Below, piece after piece: positions 39,286-47,277 of a stretch of DNA of 64,000 nucleotides. The position numbers and the translations under genes were made by a program. This DNA is from Stenotrophomonas maltophilia. Its GTDB lineage: Bacteria > Pseudomonadota > Gammaproteobacteria > Xanthomonadales > Xanthomonadaceae. The stretch spans positions 4,186,501-4,250,500 of the forward strand of contig NZ_CP029773.1 in assembly GCF_003205835.1 (NCBI RefSeq), in the 5' to 3' direction. Each line of letters begins with the position of its first letter. Positions within the stretch are counted from its first letter, which is position 1. Under the pieces are notes generated by a model. It was given only the letters and a program-made list of their open reading frames with translations, was not told the origin of the DNA and searched no databases.

Positions 39286-39888
39286 ATGCGCCGGTTGCCT
39301 GCCCTGTCCCTGCTGGCCTGCCTGCTGCTGGCCGCCTGCGATCGCACACCGGCACCGGCCAGTACCGAAGCCCCGGTACCGGCCGCGGACCCGGCGCAGG
39401 CGGTCCTGGGCGCCAGCCAGCGCTTCGCAGCCCTGCGCAGCTTCCACGCCGAGCTGGAGGTGCTGGGCGCGCCACAGCCGGTGCGCAGCGCCATGGACTT
39501 CGTCGCCCCCGATCGTTTCCGGGTGCAGACACCGGCCGGGCCGCAGACCATCATCGGTGACACCATGTTCCTGCAGGCCGACGGTGCGGTCCGCCAGGTG
39601 CCAACCCCGCCGGGCCTGCTCGAGCAGTGGCGCAACCCGTTGCCGGCCGACGCCCTGCCCGCCGACCTGCAGGCCGAGGATCTGGGCAGCCAGTCGCTGG
39701 ATGGAGTCGAAACCCGTCACTATCGGCTGCGCGGCGCCCAGCCCGGCGAACGCCTGGAATACTGGGTGGATGCGCAGGGCCTGCCGCGCCAGATCGTGCG
39801 CAGCGGCAGCAGCAATGGCCGCAGTTTCCAGCTGCGCCTGCGCTATTCGCGCTTCAACGACCCGGCATTGCGCGTCGATCTGCCCTGA
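39286..39888 (+). CDS. Exported lipoprotein, LolA-like/DUF2092-like
   Basis: A 200-residue lipoprotein: signal MRRLPALSLLACLLLAAC with lipobox LLAAC (Cys18), a short Pro/Ala linker (DRTPAPASTEAPVPAADPAQ) and a domain with FHAELEVLGAPQPVRSAMDFVAPDRFRVQTP, TIIGDTMFLQADGAVRQVP and ERLEYWVDAQGLPRQIVRS. The half-barrel pattern resembles LolA/LolB-type and DUF2092 lipoproteins; function unknown. It is divergent from the YafY-type regulator, with an 80-base gap. Confidence 0.75.
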   Translation: MRRLPALSLLACLLLAACDRTPAPASTEAPVPAADPAQAVLGASQRFAALRSFHAELEVLGAPQPVRSAMDFVAPDRFRVQTPAGPQTIIGDTMFLQADGAVRQVPTPPGLLEQWRNPLPADALPADLQAEDLGSQSLDGVETRHYRLRGAQPGERLEYWVDAQGLPRQIVRSGSSNGRSFQLRLRYSRFNDPALRVDLP

Positions 39889-39994
39889 ATAGGCAATCGT
39901 GGCAACGTTCGCTGAAGCGCGCATTGGATCGATTCGGACCGCCATCACGCTTCCAGTATCATCACCGGCTGTCAATCGCTTCGGAGAAGCCCCG

Positions 39995-40771
39995 ATGTCC
40001 CTGCGCGTGTCCCTGCTGATCCCCCTGCTGCTGTGCGCGCCTCTCGCGTATGCGCAGGATGCCTCCGAGCTGGCGGCGATGTCCTCGCCGTGGAGCGGCA
40101 GTGGCGGCGAGCTCGGTTTCGCCTCGGCACGTGGCAACAGCAGCACCGAGAGCTTCAACGGCCGCCTCCGCCTGCGTTACACCGACGGCGACTGGGTGCA
40201 CAGCATGGACCTGTTCGGCCTGCGCTCCAGCTCCAAGGTGACCGAGACCAACGACGACGGCACCACCACCCGCCGCAACAACACCACCGCCAACCGCTAC
40301 ACCGGCAGTGCCGGCAGCGCGCTGCAGCTGGGCGAGCACCGCCAGCTGACCGCGACGGTACGTACCGAACGCGATGACTTCGCCACCTACGACCGCCAGA
40401 GTTCGTTCGGTCTGGGTTACGGCACCCGCCTGTGGAACACCGAGCGCTTCTCGTTCGACGCGCAGATCGGCCCCGGTGTGCGTCGTACCCACAGCACCGA
40501 GGACGACCGCACCCGTACCGGCATGATCGGCCGCGGCCTGTTCGACATGAAGTACTCGCTGACCGACAACACCGACCTGGTCAACACGCTGCTGGTCGAA
40601 TCCGGTTCGTACAACACCTTCGGCCAGAACGACTTCGGCGTTTCGGTGAGCATGAACGAACATCTGGCGCTGAAGGCCGGCTGGCAGGCGCGTTACAACA
40701 GTGACGTGGCCGAGGACAAGCGCAAGACCGATACGCTGACCACGATGAACGTGGTCTACAAATTCAAATAA
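39995..40771 (+). CDS. DUF481 outer-membrane protein (YdiY-like)
   Basis: A 258-residue barrel with signal MSLRVSLLIPLLLCAPLAYAQ. The DUF481 pattern is visible: GELGFASARGNSSTESFNGRLRLRYTDGDW, then repeated strands ending in TTMNVVYKFK. E. coli YdiY is a salt-induced member. Start ATG 39995 has CGGAGAAG upstream. A compact terminator follows the stop by two bases. Confidence 0.87.
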   Translation: MSLRVSLLIPLLLCAPLAYAQDASELAAMSSPWSGSGGELGFASARGNSSTESFNGRLRLRYTDGDWVHSMDLFGLRSSSKVTETNDDGTTTRRNNTTANRYTGSAGSALQLGEHRQLTATVRTERDDFATYDRQSSFGLGYGTRLWNTERFSFDAQIGPGVRRTHSTEDDRTRTGMIGRGLFDMKYSLTDNTDLVNTLLVESGSYNTFGQNDFGVSVSMNEHLALKAGWQARYNSDVAEDKRKTDTLTTMNVVYKFK

Positions 40772-40773
40772 GA

Positions 40774-40800
40774 AACGGGCGCCAAAGGCGCCCGTTCTTC
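40774..40800. terminator. Intrinsic terminator of the DUF481 gene
   Basis: AACGGGCGCC/GGCGCCCGTT stem (40774-40783 with 40787-40796), loop AAA, tail TTCTTCTT. Because the stem is preceded by A bases it could also act on the minus strand downstream of hemC. Confidence 0.85.
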
Positions 40801-40805
40801 TTCCG

Positions 40806-40876
40806 GTAGTGCCGGCCGCTGGCCGGCAACTGCATTCAATCGGAGCACGAGGTTGCCGGCCAGCGGCCGGCACTAC
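40806..40876. repeat. Facing pair of SMAG palindromes
   Basis: GTAG at 40806 and CTAC ending at 40876 bracket two GTGCCGGCCGCTGGCCGGC units in opposite orientation, between the DUF481 and hemC genes that converge. Confidence 0.9.
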
Positions 40877-40886
40877 CTGCGATGGC

Positions 40887-41798
40887 TCAGACGTTCAGCA
40901 GTTCGCCGGCACCGGCATCCAGCAGCATCTTCGCCACGCGCTGGCCCAGTGCTTCCGGGTCACTGGCCGGGCCGATCGCCTCGGCGCGCACCGCACGACC
41001 ATCGCTGGCACTGCCGACCAGGCCCTGCAGGTGCAGGTCGGTGCCCTGCCACTGCGCGATCGCCGCCACCGGCACGTGGCAGCTGCCATGCAACGCACGG
41101 TTCATCGCTCGCTCGGCTTCCACGCAGGCACGGGTTTCCGCGTCATCCAGGCCCGCGAACAGCGCCATCAGGCGCGCATTGCCACCGTCGCACTCCACCG
41201 CCACCGCGCCCTGCGCCGGGGCCGGCAGCCACTGCGGCGGTTGCAGGCGCGCGACGATGCGCGCGCCCAGGCCCAGACGCTCCAGGCCGGCCACGGCCAG
41301 CACGATGGCGTCGTAGCCACCGTTGTCGAGCTTGGCCAGGCGGGTGTTGACGTTGCCGCGCAGGTCCAGCAGTTCCAGGTCCGGGCGCAGCGCGCGCAGC
41401 TGGGCCTGGCGGCGCAGCGACGAGGTGCCAACCCGCGCGCCGATCGGCAGCGCATCCAGCGAGGCGTACAGGTTGGAGACGAAACCATCGGCCGGATCGT
41501 GGCGGGTCAGCATCGCCGGCAGCGCGAAGGGTTCATCCAGTTCCATTGGCACATCCTTCAGCGAGTGCACGGCGCAGTCGGCCTCGCCACGCAGCATGGC
41601 CAACTCCAGCTCCTTCAGGAACAGGCCCTTGCCACCGATGGCGGCCAGCGAGCGGTCGAGCACCTCGTCGCCGCGGGTGCTCATCGGCACCAGTTCCACA
41701 TGCAGGCCGGGATGGGCCTGGCGCAGGCGGTCGGCGACGTGTTCGCTCTGCCAGAGGGCGAGCGGGCTCTTGCGGGTGGCGATGCGGACGGTTTCCAT
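40887..41798 (-). CDS. hemC: Hydroxymethylbilane synthase (porphobilinogen deaminase)
   Basis: Polymerises four porphobilinogens into hydroxymethylbilane, an early step in heme synthesis. The 303-residue protein has [20 protein letters not shown] at its start, [20 protein letters not shown] and [11 protein letters not shown] for cofactor and substrate, and Cys240 in GSCHVPVA that anchors the dipyrromethane cofactor. ATG 41798 begins the conserved [10 protein letters not shown]; in-frame sequence to 42014 is not part of the protein. The algZ-algR-hemC order seen here is the same as in Pseudomonas aeruginosa, though 560 bases of repeats separate algR and hemC. Confidence 0.97.
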   Translation of the reverse strand: METVRIATRKSPLALWQSEHVADRLRQAHPGLHVELVPMSTRGDEVLDRSLAAIGGKGLFLKELELAMLRGEADCAVHSLKDVPMELDEPFALPAMLTRHDPADGFVSNLYASLDALPIGARVGTSSLRRQAQLRALRPDLELLDLRGNVNTRLAKLDNGGYDAIVLAVAGLERLGLGARIVARLQPPQWLPAPAQGAVAVECDGGNARLMALFAGLDDAETRACVEAERAMNRALHGSCHVPVAAIAQWQGTDLHLQGLVGSASDGRAVRAEAIGPASDPEALGQRVAKMLLDAGAGELLNV

Positions 41799-41882
41799 CC
41801 GGTCATTATCGCGCCTTCGGCGCGGATACGGCCAACGGCGGAGCCCCTCGTGGCTGCTGCATCGGCTGAATCTATGGCGCTT

Positions 41883-41986
41883 GGCCGGGGCGGTGGGGTC
41901 ATGCGGGGGCGCCGTAAACCCGTCCTTGGGGGCTTGGCCGCGGCATCCATGCCGCGGACACCCCGCCTGCCCCCACCGCCCCGGCC
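41883..41986 (+). repeat. Variable-stem/conserved-core element, family 1, copy 1
   Basis: Outer arms 41883-41907 and 41962-41986 pair over 25 positions with a few mismatches in the middle. The core (41908-41961) reads GCCGTAAACCC-GTCCT-TGGGGGCT, then an inner hairpin CCGCGG-CATCCATG-CCGCGG. Confidence 0.75.
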
Positions 41987-42066
41987 TCTGACAGTTTCCG
42001 TGCGCGTCAGCCACGGAAGATCAAAAGAAAAAAAAGCAGAAGCAAAAGCAACAGCCGACGGCTTCC

Positions 42067-42107
42067 GGGGTCAGATCCCTTTTCCGCAGGAAAAGGGATC
42101 TGACCCC
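42067..42107. repeat. Perfect 19-bp palindrome, dispersed-repeat type
   Basis: Arms 42067-42085 and 42089-42107, loop GCA. The sequence GGGGTCAGATCCCTTTTCC is of a kind scattered widely in xanthomonad genomes, and may be related to REP sequences moved by RAYT-type proteins (recollection, not tested). Confidence 0.8.
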
Positions 42108-42163
42108 TCTTTCCCAGCCGATAACACCAATGCTCTTGCCGTCCGTCACCGGGAAGTTCGTGA

Positions 42164-42269
42164 GGGTGAGGCGGGATGGGCGGGCGGGACCGTTGGCGCC
42201 ATGGATGGCGCCATCGAGCCCCCATGGATGGGTTTACGGCGTGTCCCGCCCGCCCATCCCGCCTCACCC
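42164..42269 (-). repeat. Variable-stem/conserved-core element, family 1, copy 2
   Basis: Perfect 27-bp outer arms (42164-42190 with 42243-42269) enclose a 52-base core (42191-42242). On the minus strand the core reads GCCGTAAACCC-ATCCA-TGGGGGCT, then an inner hairpin TGGCGC-CATCCATG-GCGCCA. Core text matches copy 1, while both stems have different sequence and remain paired. Confidence 0.8.
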
Positions 42270-42360
42270 AACACGCAACAACACAGAGCCGACAATTTGC
42301 TGTTGCTGTTGCTTCGGACGTTGCTCGTAAGCAGTCGCGGCCGCAGGCCGCGCGGAACAC

Positions 42361-43098
42361 TCACAGATGCCGCAGTTCCTGCTTCAGCGTCGCCACGCAG
42401 CGGCGGCTGACTTCCAGCGGCTGCTTGCCATGCCGCAGCACCGCCTGCACCTGCCCGCCCGAGCCGCGGCGCAGTTCCACCAGCTCGTGACGCGCCACCA
42501 GGCAGTTGCGATGGATGCGGATGAAACGGCTGGCGAACTCTTCCTCCAGCGACTTCAATGATTCCTCGATCAGGTCCTCGCCGCGTGCGTGGTGCACCAC
42601 CACGTACTTTTCCTCGGCCTGCAGGTAGTGGATATCGTCCAGCGGAATCAACCGCAGGCTGCCGCGCAGGCGTGCGCACAGCACGCTGCGTGCCTGCTGC
42701 CCGCTGTGTTCCTGCGGCTGGCCGTCGCGGCCGGCCAGGAACGTGCGCGCGCGTGCGATCGCCGCCGCCAGCCGCTCTGCGCGTACCGGCTTCATCAGGT
42801 AATCGATCGCTGCGGCCTCGAACGCCGACAGCGCATGCGCATCGTAGGCGGTGCAGAACACCACGGCCGGCCGCGGCTCGAAGCTGGCCAGATGGCGGGC
42901 GGCTTCCAGGCCATCCAGCCCGGGCATCGCGATATCCAACAGGACCAGGTCCGGCTGCAGCTCCGCGCACGCGTGCAGGGCCTGCTCGCCGTTGCCGGCC
43001 TCGGCCACCACATCCACGCCGTCCTGCGCGGCCAGCAGGCTGCGCAGGCGCTCACGTGCCAGCGGTTCGTCATCAGCGATGACTACCCTCACGATCAT
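42361..43098 (-). CDS. algR: LytTR-family response regulator (AlgR)
   Basis: A 245-residue regulator. The receiver domain (1-120) has Asp9/Asp10 and phospho-acceptor Asp55 (LVLLDIAMPG), and Lys in DYLMKPV. The LytTR DNA-binding domain (about 145-245) has IHYLQAEEKYVVVHH and FIRIHRNCLVARHELVEL. In Pseudomonas the homologue controls alginate, twitching and rhamnolipid genes; the Stenotrophomonas targets are not known from the sequence. The gene starts five bases after algZ ends. Confidence 0.92.
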   Translation of the reverse strand: MIVRVVIADDEPLARERLRSLLAAQDGVDVVAEAGNGEQALHACAELQPDLVLLDIAMPGLDGLEAARHLASFEPRPAVVFCTAYDAHALSAFEAAAIDYLMKPVRAERLAAAIARARTFLAGRDGQPQEHSGQQARSVLCARLRGSLRLIPLDDIHYLQAEEKYVVVHHARGEDLIEESLKSLEEEFASRFIRIHRNCLVARHELVELRRGSGGQVQAVLRHGKQPLEVSRRCVATLKQELRHL

Positions 43099-43102
43099 CC
43101 CC

Positions 43103-44146
43103 TCACTGGATCGGCACTGTCACCTGGCAGGCATAGTAGCCCTCGCTCCAGCCAGCCGTCATCCGCGCGGCGCTGCCGAAGCGCCAGGCCAGCCGATGGC
43201 CGATGCTGTGCTGGGCATGGCCGGCACCACGTGCCAGCGCCAATCCCGGGGCCTGTGGATCGGGCGCGGGATTGCGCACGCGGATCTGCAGCTCGTTGCC
43301 CGCACGCAGCACCTGCAGCTCGATGGTGCCGCCTTCGGGCAAGCGCGAGATGCCGTGCAGCACCGCGTTTTCCACCAGTGGCTGCAGTACCAGCCTCGGC
43401 AATGGCAGGTCCCACGGCAGCGGTTCATCGCGTTGCCAGCGCACCTGCAGGCGTTCTCCAAGGCGCAGGGATTCGATCGACAGATAGCGCTCGGCCAGCT
43501 CGCATTCGTCGCGCAGGGTGGAATCACCCTCGCCTGCCCCAAGCGCTGCACGGAACAGATCGGACAGATCGAGCACCGCACGTTCGGCCACCGCCGGGTC
43601 GCGATGCAGCAGGCTGGCGATCAGGTTCATGCTGTTGAACAGGAAATGCGGGCGGATCCGCGCCTGCAGGGCGTCGGCCTGCGCCCGGGCATTGGCCTGC
43701 ACCTGTGCGGCCCAGCGGTCACTCACGTAGAAATAGCGCAGGGCCAGCGCGGTGATCAGCGCAGTGGTGGCCGCGCTGCCCAGGGTAAAGCGCCAGAAGC
43801 TGATTCCCCGGGCAAAGTTGTCCCCCAGCACCGCGTACAGCGCATGCACGATGCCGGCGCAGATCACCGCGATCAGGGTCGCCAGCGTGATCGCCGCGAC
43901 GGCCCCCAGCAGCTGCGGCAGCCTCGACAGCGTCTGCCGCAGCAGGCACAGGCTGGCGGTCACCGCCAGCGCCAGCCACAACGCGAAGCCACTGGCCGAC
44001 AGCAGTTCGCCGAAGGTCCAGTGACGGCTACCGTCGGGCGCAAGCGCCAGCACCACCACCACCAGCTCGGCCAGGCCGAGCATCGCCGCCAGCCGCGGCA
44101 GGCGGCACAGTTCCGGCATCCACGGCGGTGTGCTGGCCGGGGCCAT
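43103..44146 (-). CDS. algZ: LytS/FimS-type sensor histidine kinase (AlgZ)
   Basis: A 347-residue membrane kinase with four or five N-terminal helices (about 18-38, 45-65, 75-100, 105-135) and a HisKA-7TM/LytS-like catalytic part. The phospho-acceptor His lies in ALQARIRPHFLFNSMNLIASLL, and the N box is PLVENAVLHGISRL. The usual HisKA dimerisation signature is absent, as in AlgZ/FimS. It begins three bases after the esterase stop, so the two are likely translationally coupled, and the regulator algR follows. Confidence 0.9.
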   Translation of the reverse strand: MAPASTPPWMPELCRLPRLAAMLGLAELVVVVLALAPDGSRHWTFGELLSASGFALWLALAVTASLCLLRQTLSRLPQLLGAVAAITLATLIAVICAGIVHALYAVLGDNFARGISFWRFTLGSAATTALITALALRYFYVSDRWAAQVQANARAQADALQARIRPHFLFNSMNLIASLLHRDPAVAERAVLDLSDLFRAALGAGEGDSTLRDECELAERYLSIESLRLGERLQVRWQRDEPLPWDLPLPRLVLQPLVENAVLHGISRLPEGGTIELQVLRAGNELQIRVRNPAPDPQAPGLALARGAGHAQHSIGHRLAWRFGSAARMTAGWSEGYYACQVTVPIQ

Positions 44147-44149
44147 GGC

Positions 44150-44809
44150 TCAGGCAGCGCCCAGCCGTTCCTGCAACCAGTCACCCAGCGCCTGGATCTC
44201 TTCGGCGCAAACCTGGTGGGCCATCGGGTAGCTGTGCCATTCCACTTCCAGGCCCAGCGCCTGCAGAGCCTGTGCGCTGTGTACGGCCACCGCCTGCGGA
44301 ATCACCGGATCGCTGCTGCCATGGGCCATGAACACCGGCACCTGCACGGCCCCCTCAATGCGCTTGGCGCTTTCAGCTTCGGGCAGGTAGGTGGACAGCG
44401 CGATCAGGCCGGCCAGCGGCGCGGTGCGCGACAGCGCGGCGGTAAGAATGATCGCGCCCCCCTGCGAAAAGCCTGCCAGGAAGATCTTCCCGGGCGCGAT
44501 GCCGCGGTCGATCTCGCGCGCGATCAGCGCGTCCAGCTGCACCACCGATTCCTGCACGCCCACCATGTCGGCGCGCGAACGGAAATCCATGCCGACGATG
44601 TCGTACCAGCCGCGCATCGGCACACCGTTGTTGATCGTGATCGGCCGCACCGGCGCATGCGGGAACACGAAGCGCAGGGCCGGCCAGTGCGGGCGCACCA
44701 GTTCCGGCACGATCGGCGCGAAGTCATGGCCATCGGCCCCGAGGCCGTGCAGCCAGATCACCGACCATTGCGGCGAGGCGCCGGTTTCCTGTTCCACCGT
44801 TTGCAGCAT
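44150..44809 (-). CDS. Carboxylesterase/phospholipase family alpha/beta hydrolase
   Basis: A 219-residue cytosolic hydrolase related to human acyl-protein thioesterase. The nucleophile Ser lies in FLAGFSQGGAI, the acid in GSSDPVIP and the His in SYPMAHQVC, with the oxyanion segment IWLHGLGADGHDF at the start. Substrates in bacteria are short-chain esters; the natural one is unknown. First gene of the est-algZ-algR string. Confidence 0.93.
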   Translation of the reverse strand: MLQTVEQETGASPQWSVIWLHGLGADGHDFAPIVPELVRPHWPALRFVFPHAPVRPITINNGVPMRGWYDIVGMDFRSRADMVGVQESVVQLDALIAREIDRGIAPGKIFLAGFSQGGAIILTAALSRTAPLAGLIALSTYLPEAESAKRIEGAVQVPVFMAHGSSDPVIPQAVAVHSAQALQALGLEVEWHSYPMAHQVCAEEIQALGDWLQERLGAA

Positions 44810-44859
44810 GATGCGGCTCCTTCAAGTTCGAGCCGCATTATGCCGCTGGCGCAGGGGGA

Positions 44860-46785
44860 TCAGTACAGCGGCGGCTGCTCGGCCGCTTCCCGGCGCAGTT
44901 GTGCCGCACGCACAAGCACCGGTGGCGGAATGTTCTCTTCGGGAATATCGAGCAGGCCAAGGCGGTGCAGGAAGGCACCCGGGCCGCGTGAAGAGGTCAG
45001 CGCCACCACCGGCACCGCCAGCACCATGCCGATCACCACCGGTGCCATCCACGCGGCCAGCGACGGCGAAACCGCCCAGGCCAGCACGCCCATGAAGGCA
45101 CCGAAGACACCCAGGCCGCCATAGCCGCGGATCAGCGCCAGCCACGAGATGCCGCCATCGTCACGCTGCTGCGCGTCCCAGCCCGAGTCGCGCCCGGACA
45201 GTACTTCGGCGACGCCGCGCGACTGCACGTACATCACCACCGGCGCCATCAGTGCGGCCAGCACCGTTTCCACCAGCATCGACACGAAGGCGCGGATCGC
45301 ACCGCCACAGCCACGGCGGTCGACCGGGTCCAGCAGCATCGCCAGATAGCCCAGCACCTTGGGCAACAGCAGCACCGCCATGGTGGCCGCGAACAGGCGC
45401 ACCACCTGCTCTTCGTCCTGGGCGCGCCAGTACACGCTGGGCGACAGGTGCAGCAGGGCGTTGAAATCGATGCCCTCCTGGAACAGCGGGATGGCGATGC
45501 CGATCAGCATCAGCATCGCCCACATCGGCGCGGTGAAATAGTGGCCGATGCCGATCAGCATGTGCGTGCGGCTGATCCAGTGCAGCCCGCGGCTGCCGAC
45601 CACCTTGCCGTGCTGCAGGTTGCCCTGGCACCAGCGGCGGTCACGCACCAGCAGGTCGGTAAGGGTCGGCGGGCCTTCCTCGTAGCTGCCGCCCAGGTAC
45701 GGCACCATGTGCGCAGCCCAGCCGCCACGGCGCATCAGCGCTGCCTCAACGAAATCATGGCTGAGCACGTGGCCGCCGAAGGGCTTGCGTCCCGGCAGCG
45801 CCGGCAGGCCGGCGTGGTCGGCGAAAGCGCGGGTGCGGATGATCGCGTTGTGGCCCCAGTAATTGCTCTCGGCACCATGCCACCAGGCCACGCCGCGCGC
45901 GATCACCGGGCCGTACACGCGGCCACCGAACTGCTGCATGCGGGCGAACAGGGTGCGGCCGCCGATCACCGACGGCAGGGTCTGGATCAGACCGACGTCG
46001 GCGTTGTGCTCCATGCCAGCCACCAGGCGTACGATGCTGTCGCCGGTCATCAGGCTGTCGGCATCGAGGATCAGCATCTGCGGGTAGGCACCGCCGAAGC
46101 GGCGGACCCAATCGGCGATGTTGCCTGCCTTGCGTCCGCTGTTGTCGCCGCGGCGACGGTAGAACAGGCGCGTTCGGCCATCCGGCACACGCTCGCGCAG
46201 CTCGGCGAACACCTGTTCCTCGGCGCGTGCGATGTCCTCGCGGCGGGTGTCGCTGAGCACGAAGAAGTCGAAGCGCTCCAGCTGGCCGGTGGCGGCCACT
46301 GATTCGTAGATGGCCTGCAGGCCTGCCAGCAGGCGCCGCGGGTCTTCGTTGTAGGTCGGCATCAGCAGCGCGGTGCGGCTGTGCACGGTCGGCAGCGGTT
46401 TGTCCGGATCGATGCCGAGGCGGTAGCCACGATCGAACACGGCGGTCAGGAAGCCGGCCAGGGCACTGGCGAAGGACAGTGCGATCCAGGCGAACAGGCC
46501 GACGAACAGCACCAGCAGGCACGCTTCGAGCACGCTGATGCCATTGGCCGACAGCACTCGCCACATCATGCGGGTGGCGATGGCGGTCATGCCCAGGGTG
46601 CCACCGAAGATATACAGCCGGCGCAGGCCGATCAGGCGCGGCGAGGTGCGGTGGCGGCGGACCTTGAGCTCGCCTTCGCGCAGGGTCTGCTCGGGCATCT
46701 GCAGCGGCGACTCGGCCGGCAGCAGCGCCCAGCCGGCGTCGAGCCGGGGTGCATCCGCTTCCGCGTGGATGGTTTGACCCCCCAT
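44860..46785 (-). CDS. opgH: Glucans biosynthesis glucosyltransferase H
   Basis: Inner-membrane family-2 glucosyltransferase that makes the backbone of osmoregulated periplasmic glucans from UDP-glucose. The 641-residue protein has two N-terminal helices (about 60-110), a cytosolic GT domain with [22 protein letters not shown] (DxD), [11 protein letters not shown] and the QxxRW-like RRWCQGN motif, then about six C-terminal helices. ATG 46785 is preferred over the adjacent GTG; GGAG lies nine bases upstream. The partner opgG is not adjacent, unlike in enterobacteria. Confidence 0.94.
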   Translation of the reverse strand: MGGQTIHAEADAPRLDAGWALLPAESPLQMPEQTLREGELKVRRHRTSPRLIGLRRLYIFGGTLGMTAIATRMMWRVLSANGISVLEACLLVLFVGLFAWIALSFASALAGFLTAVFDRGYRLGIDPDKPLPTVHSRTALLMPTYNEDPRRLLAGLQAIYESVAATGQLERFDFFVLSDTRREDIARAEEQVFAELRERVPDGRTRLFYRRRGDNSGRKAGNIADWVRRFGGAYPQMLILDADSLMTGDSIVRLVAGMEHNADVGLIQTLPSVIGGRTLFARMQQFGGRVYGPVIARGVAWWHGAESNYWGHNAIIRTRAFADHAGLPALPGRKPFGGHVLSHDFVEAALMRRGGWAAHMVPYLGGSYEEGPPTLTDLLVRDRRWCQGNLQHGKVVGSRGLHWISRTHMLIGIGHYFTAPMWAMLMLIGIAIPLFQEGIDFNALLHLSPSVYWRAQDEEQVVRLFAATMAVLLLPKVLGYLAMLLDPVDRRGCGGAIRAFVSMLVETVLAALMAPVVMYVQSRGVAEVLSGRDSGWDAQQRDDGGISWLALIRGYGGLGVFGAFMGVLAWAVSPSLAAWMAPVVIGMVLAVPVVALTSSRGPGAFLHRLGLLDIPEENIPPPVLVRAAQLRREAAEQPPLY

Positions 46786-47277
46786 CACCGCTTACTCCCC
46801 ACGGTCGGCATGGCTGGCCGTCCCGGCCGGGCTGCATGCACGAAGGTTCCCGGCGCGCCTTCCCGGCGCCCGCACTTGTCCTGGCTGTGCCGGCGCTTGG
46901 CCGCACAGTCGATGTCTGTCACTACCGGAACCCACACGATCTCCAACGGGGCGGAATCGAAAATGCGGCTCAGTCTAGGGCGCCGGATGTAAGCCGCGTG
47001 CGAAGGTCTACGCCCGCATTTATCCCCATTCAGCAAACAGCAGGCGTGCCGTGACGGTGCGGCAGGTTGTCGCTTTGTCACCGGGGGTACTGGATCGCAA
47101 CAAACGCGAACGGTTATCATTTCATTAACCAGGCAGGTTGCCGTCTTCCGCACGGCTGAGACCCACCCAGCTGCGCCGGTCCACACCGCGCGCCGACGAC
47201 CCATGGAAGGGGCTGCCTGCGGTCCGCCTGCGCCTGCCGTTTCCACCGGGTCCCTACTCTCTCCGATGGAAGCCGTC
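46786..47277. other. Divergent promoter region of opgH and the TonB-dependent receptor
   Basis: About 490 bases without credible gene. The right end holds a Fur-like site (see 47106) and A/T-rich promoter-like sequence. The opgH side is G/C-rich with no obvious promoter. Confidence 0.55.
47106..47124 (+). promoter_or_regulatory. Possible Fur box before the TonB receptor
   Basis: GCGAACGGTTATCATTTCA matches about 11 of 19 positions of the Fur consensus, including the central TATCATT. It is about 155 bases before the chosen start. The match is partial and the site is tentative. Confidence 0.4.

Larger units (their letters stand above)
41799..42360. other. 562-base repeat-filled spacer between algR and hemC
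   Basis: No gene is credible here. It holds two variable-stem elements (41883-41986 and 42164-42269), a perfect 19-bp palindrome (42067-42107), an A-rich stretch (42021-42056) and a short G/C hairpin near 42335-42355 that may end algR. The repeats sit in a region that is a single functional unit in Pseudomonas (algZ/algR/hemC neighbourhood). Confidence 0.7.

Noticed and set aside
38233..40158. 641-residue minus-strand frame extending the YafY-type gene
   Set aside because: The regulator begins at ATG 39204; the upstream part is the antisense of the lipoprotein and DUF481 genes.
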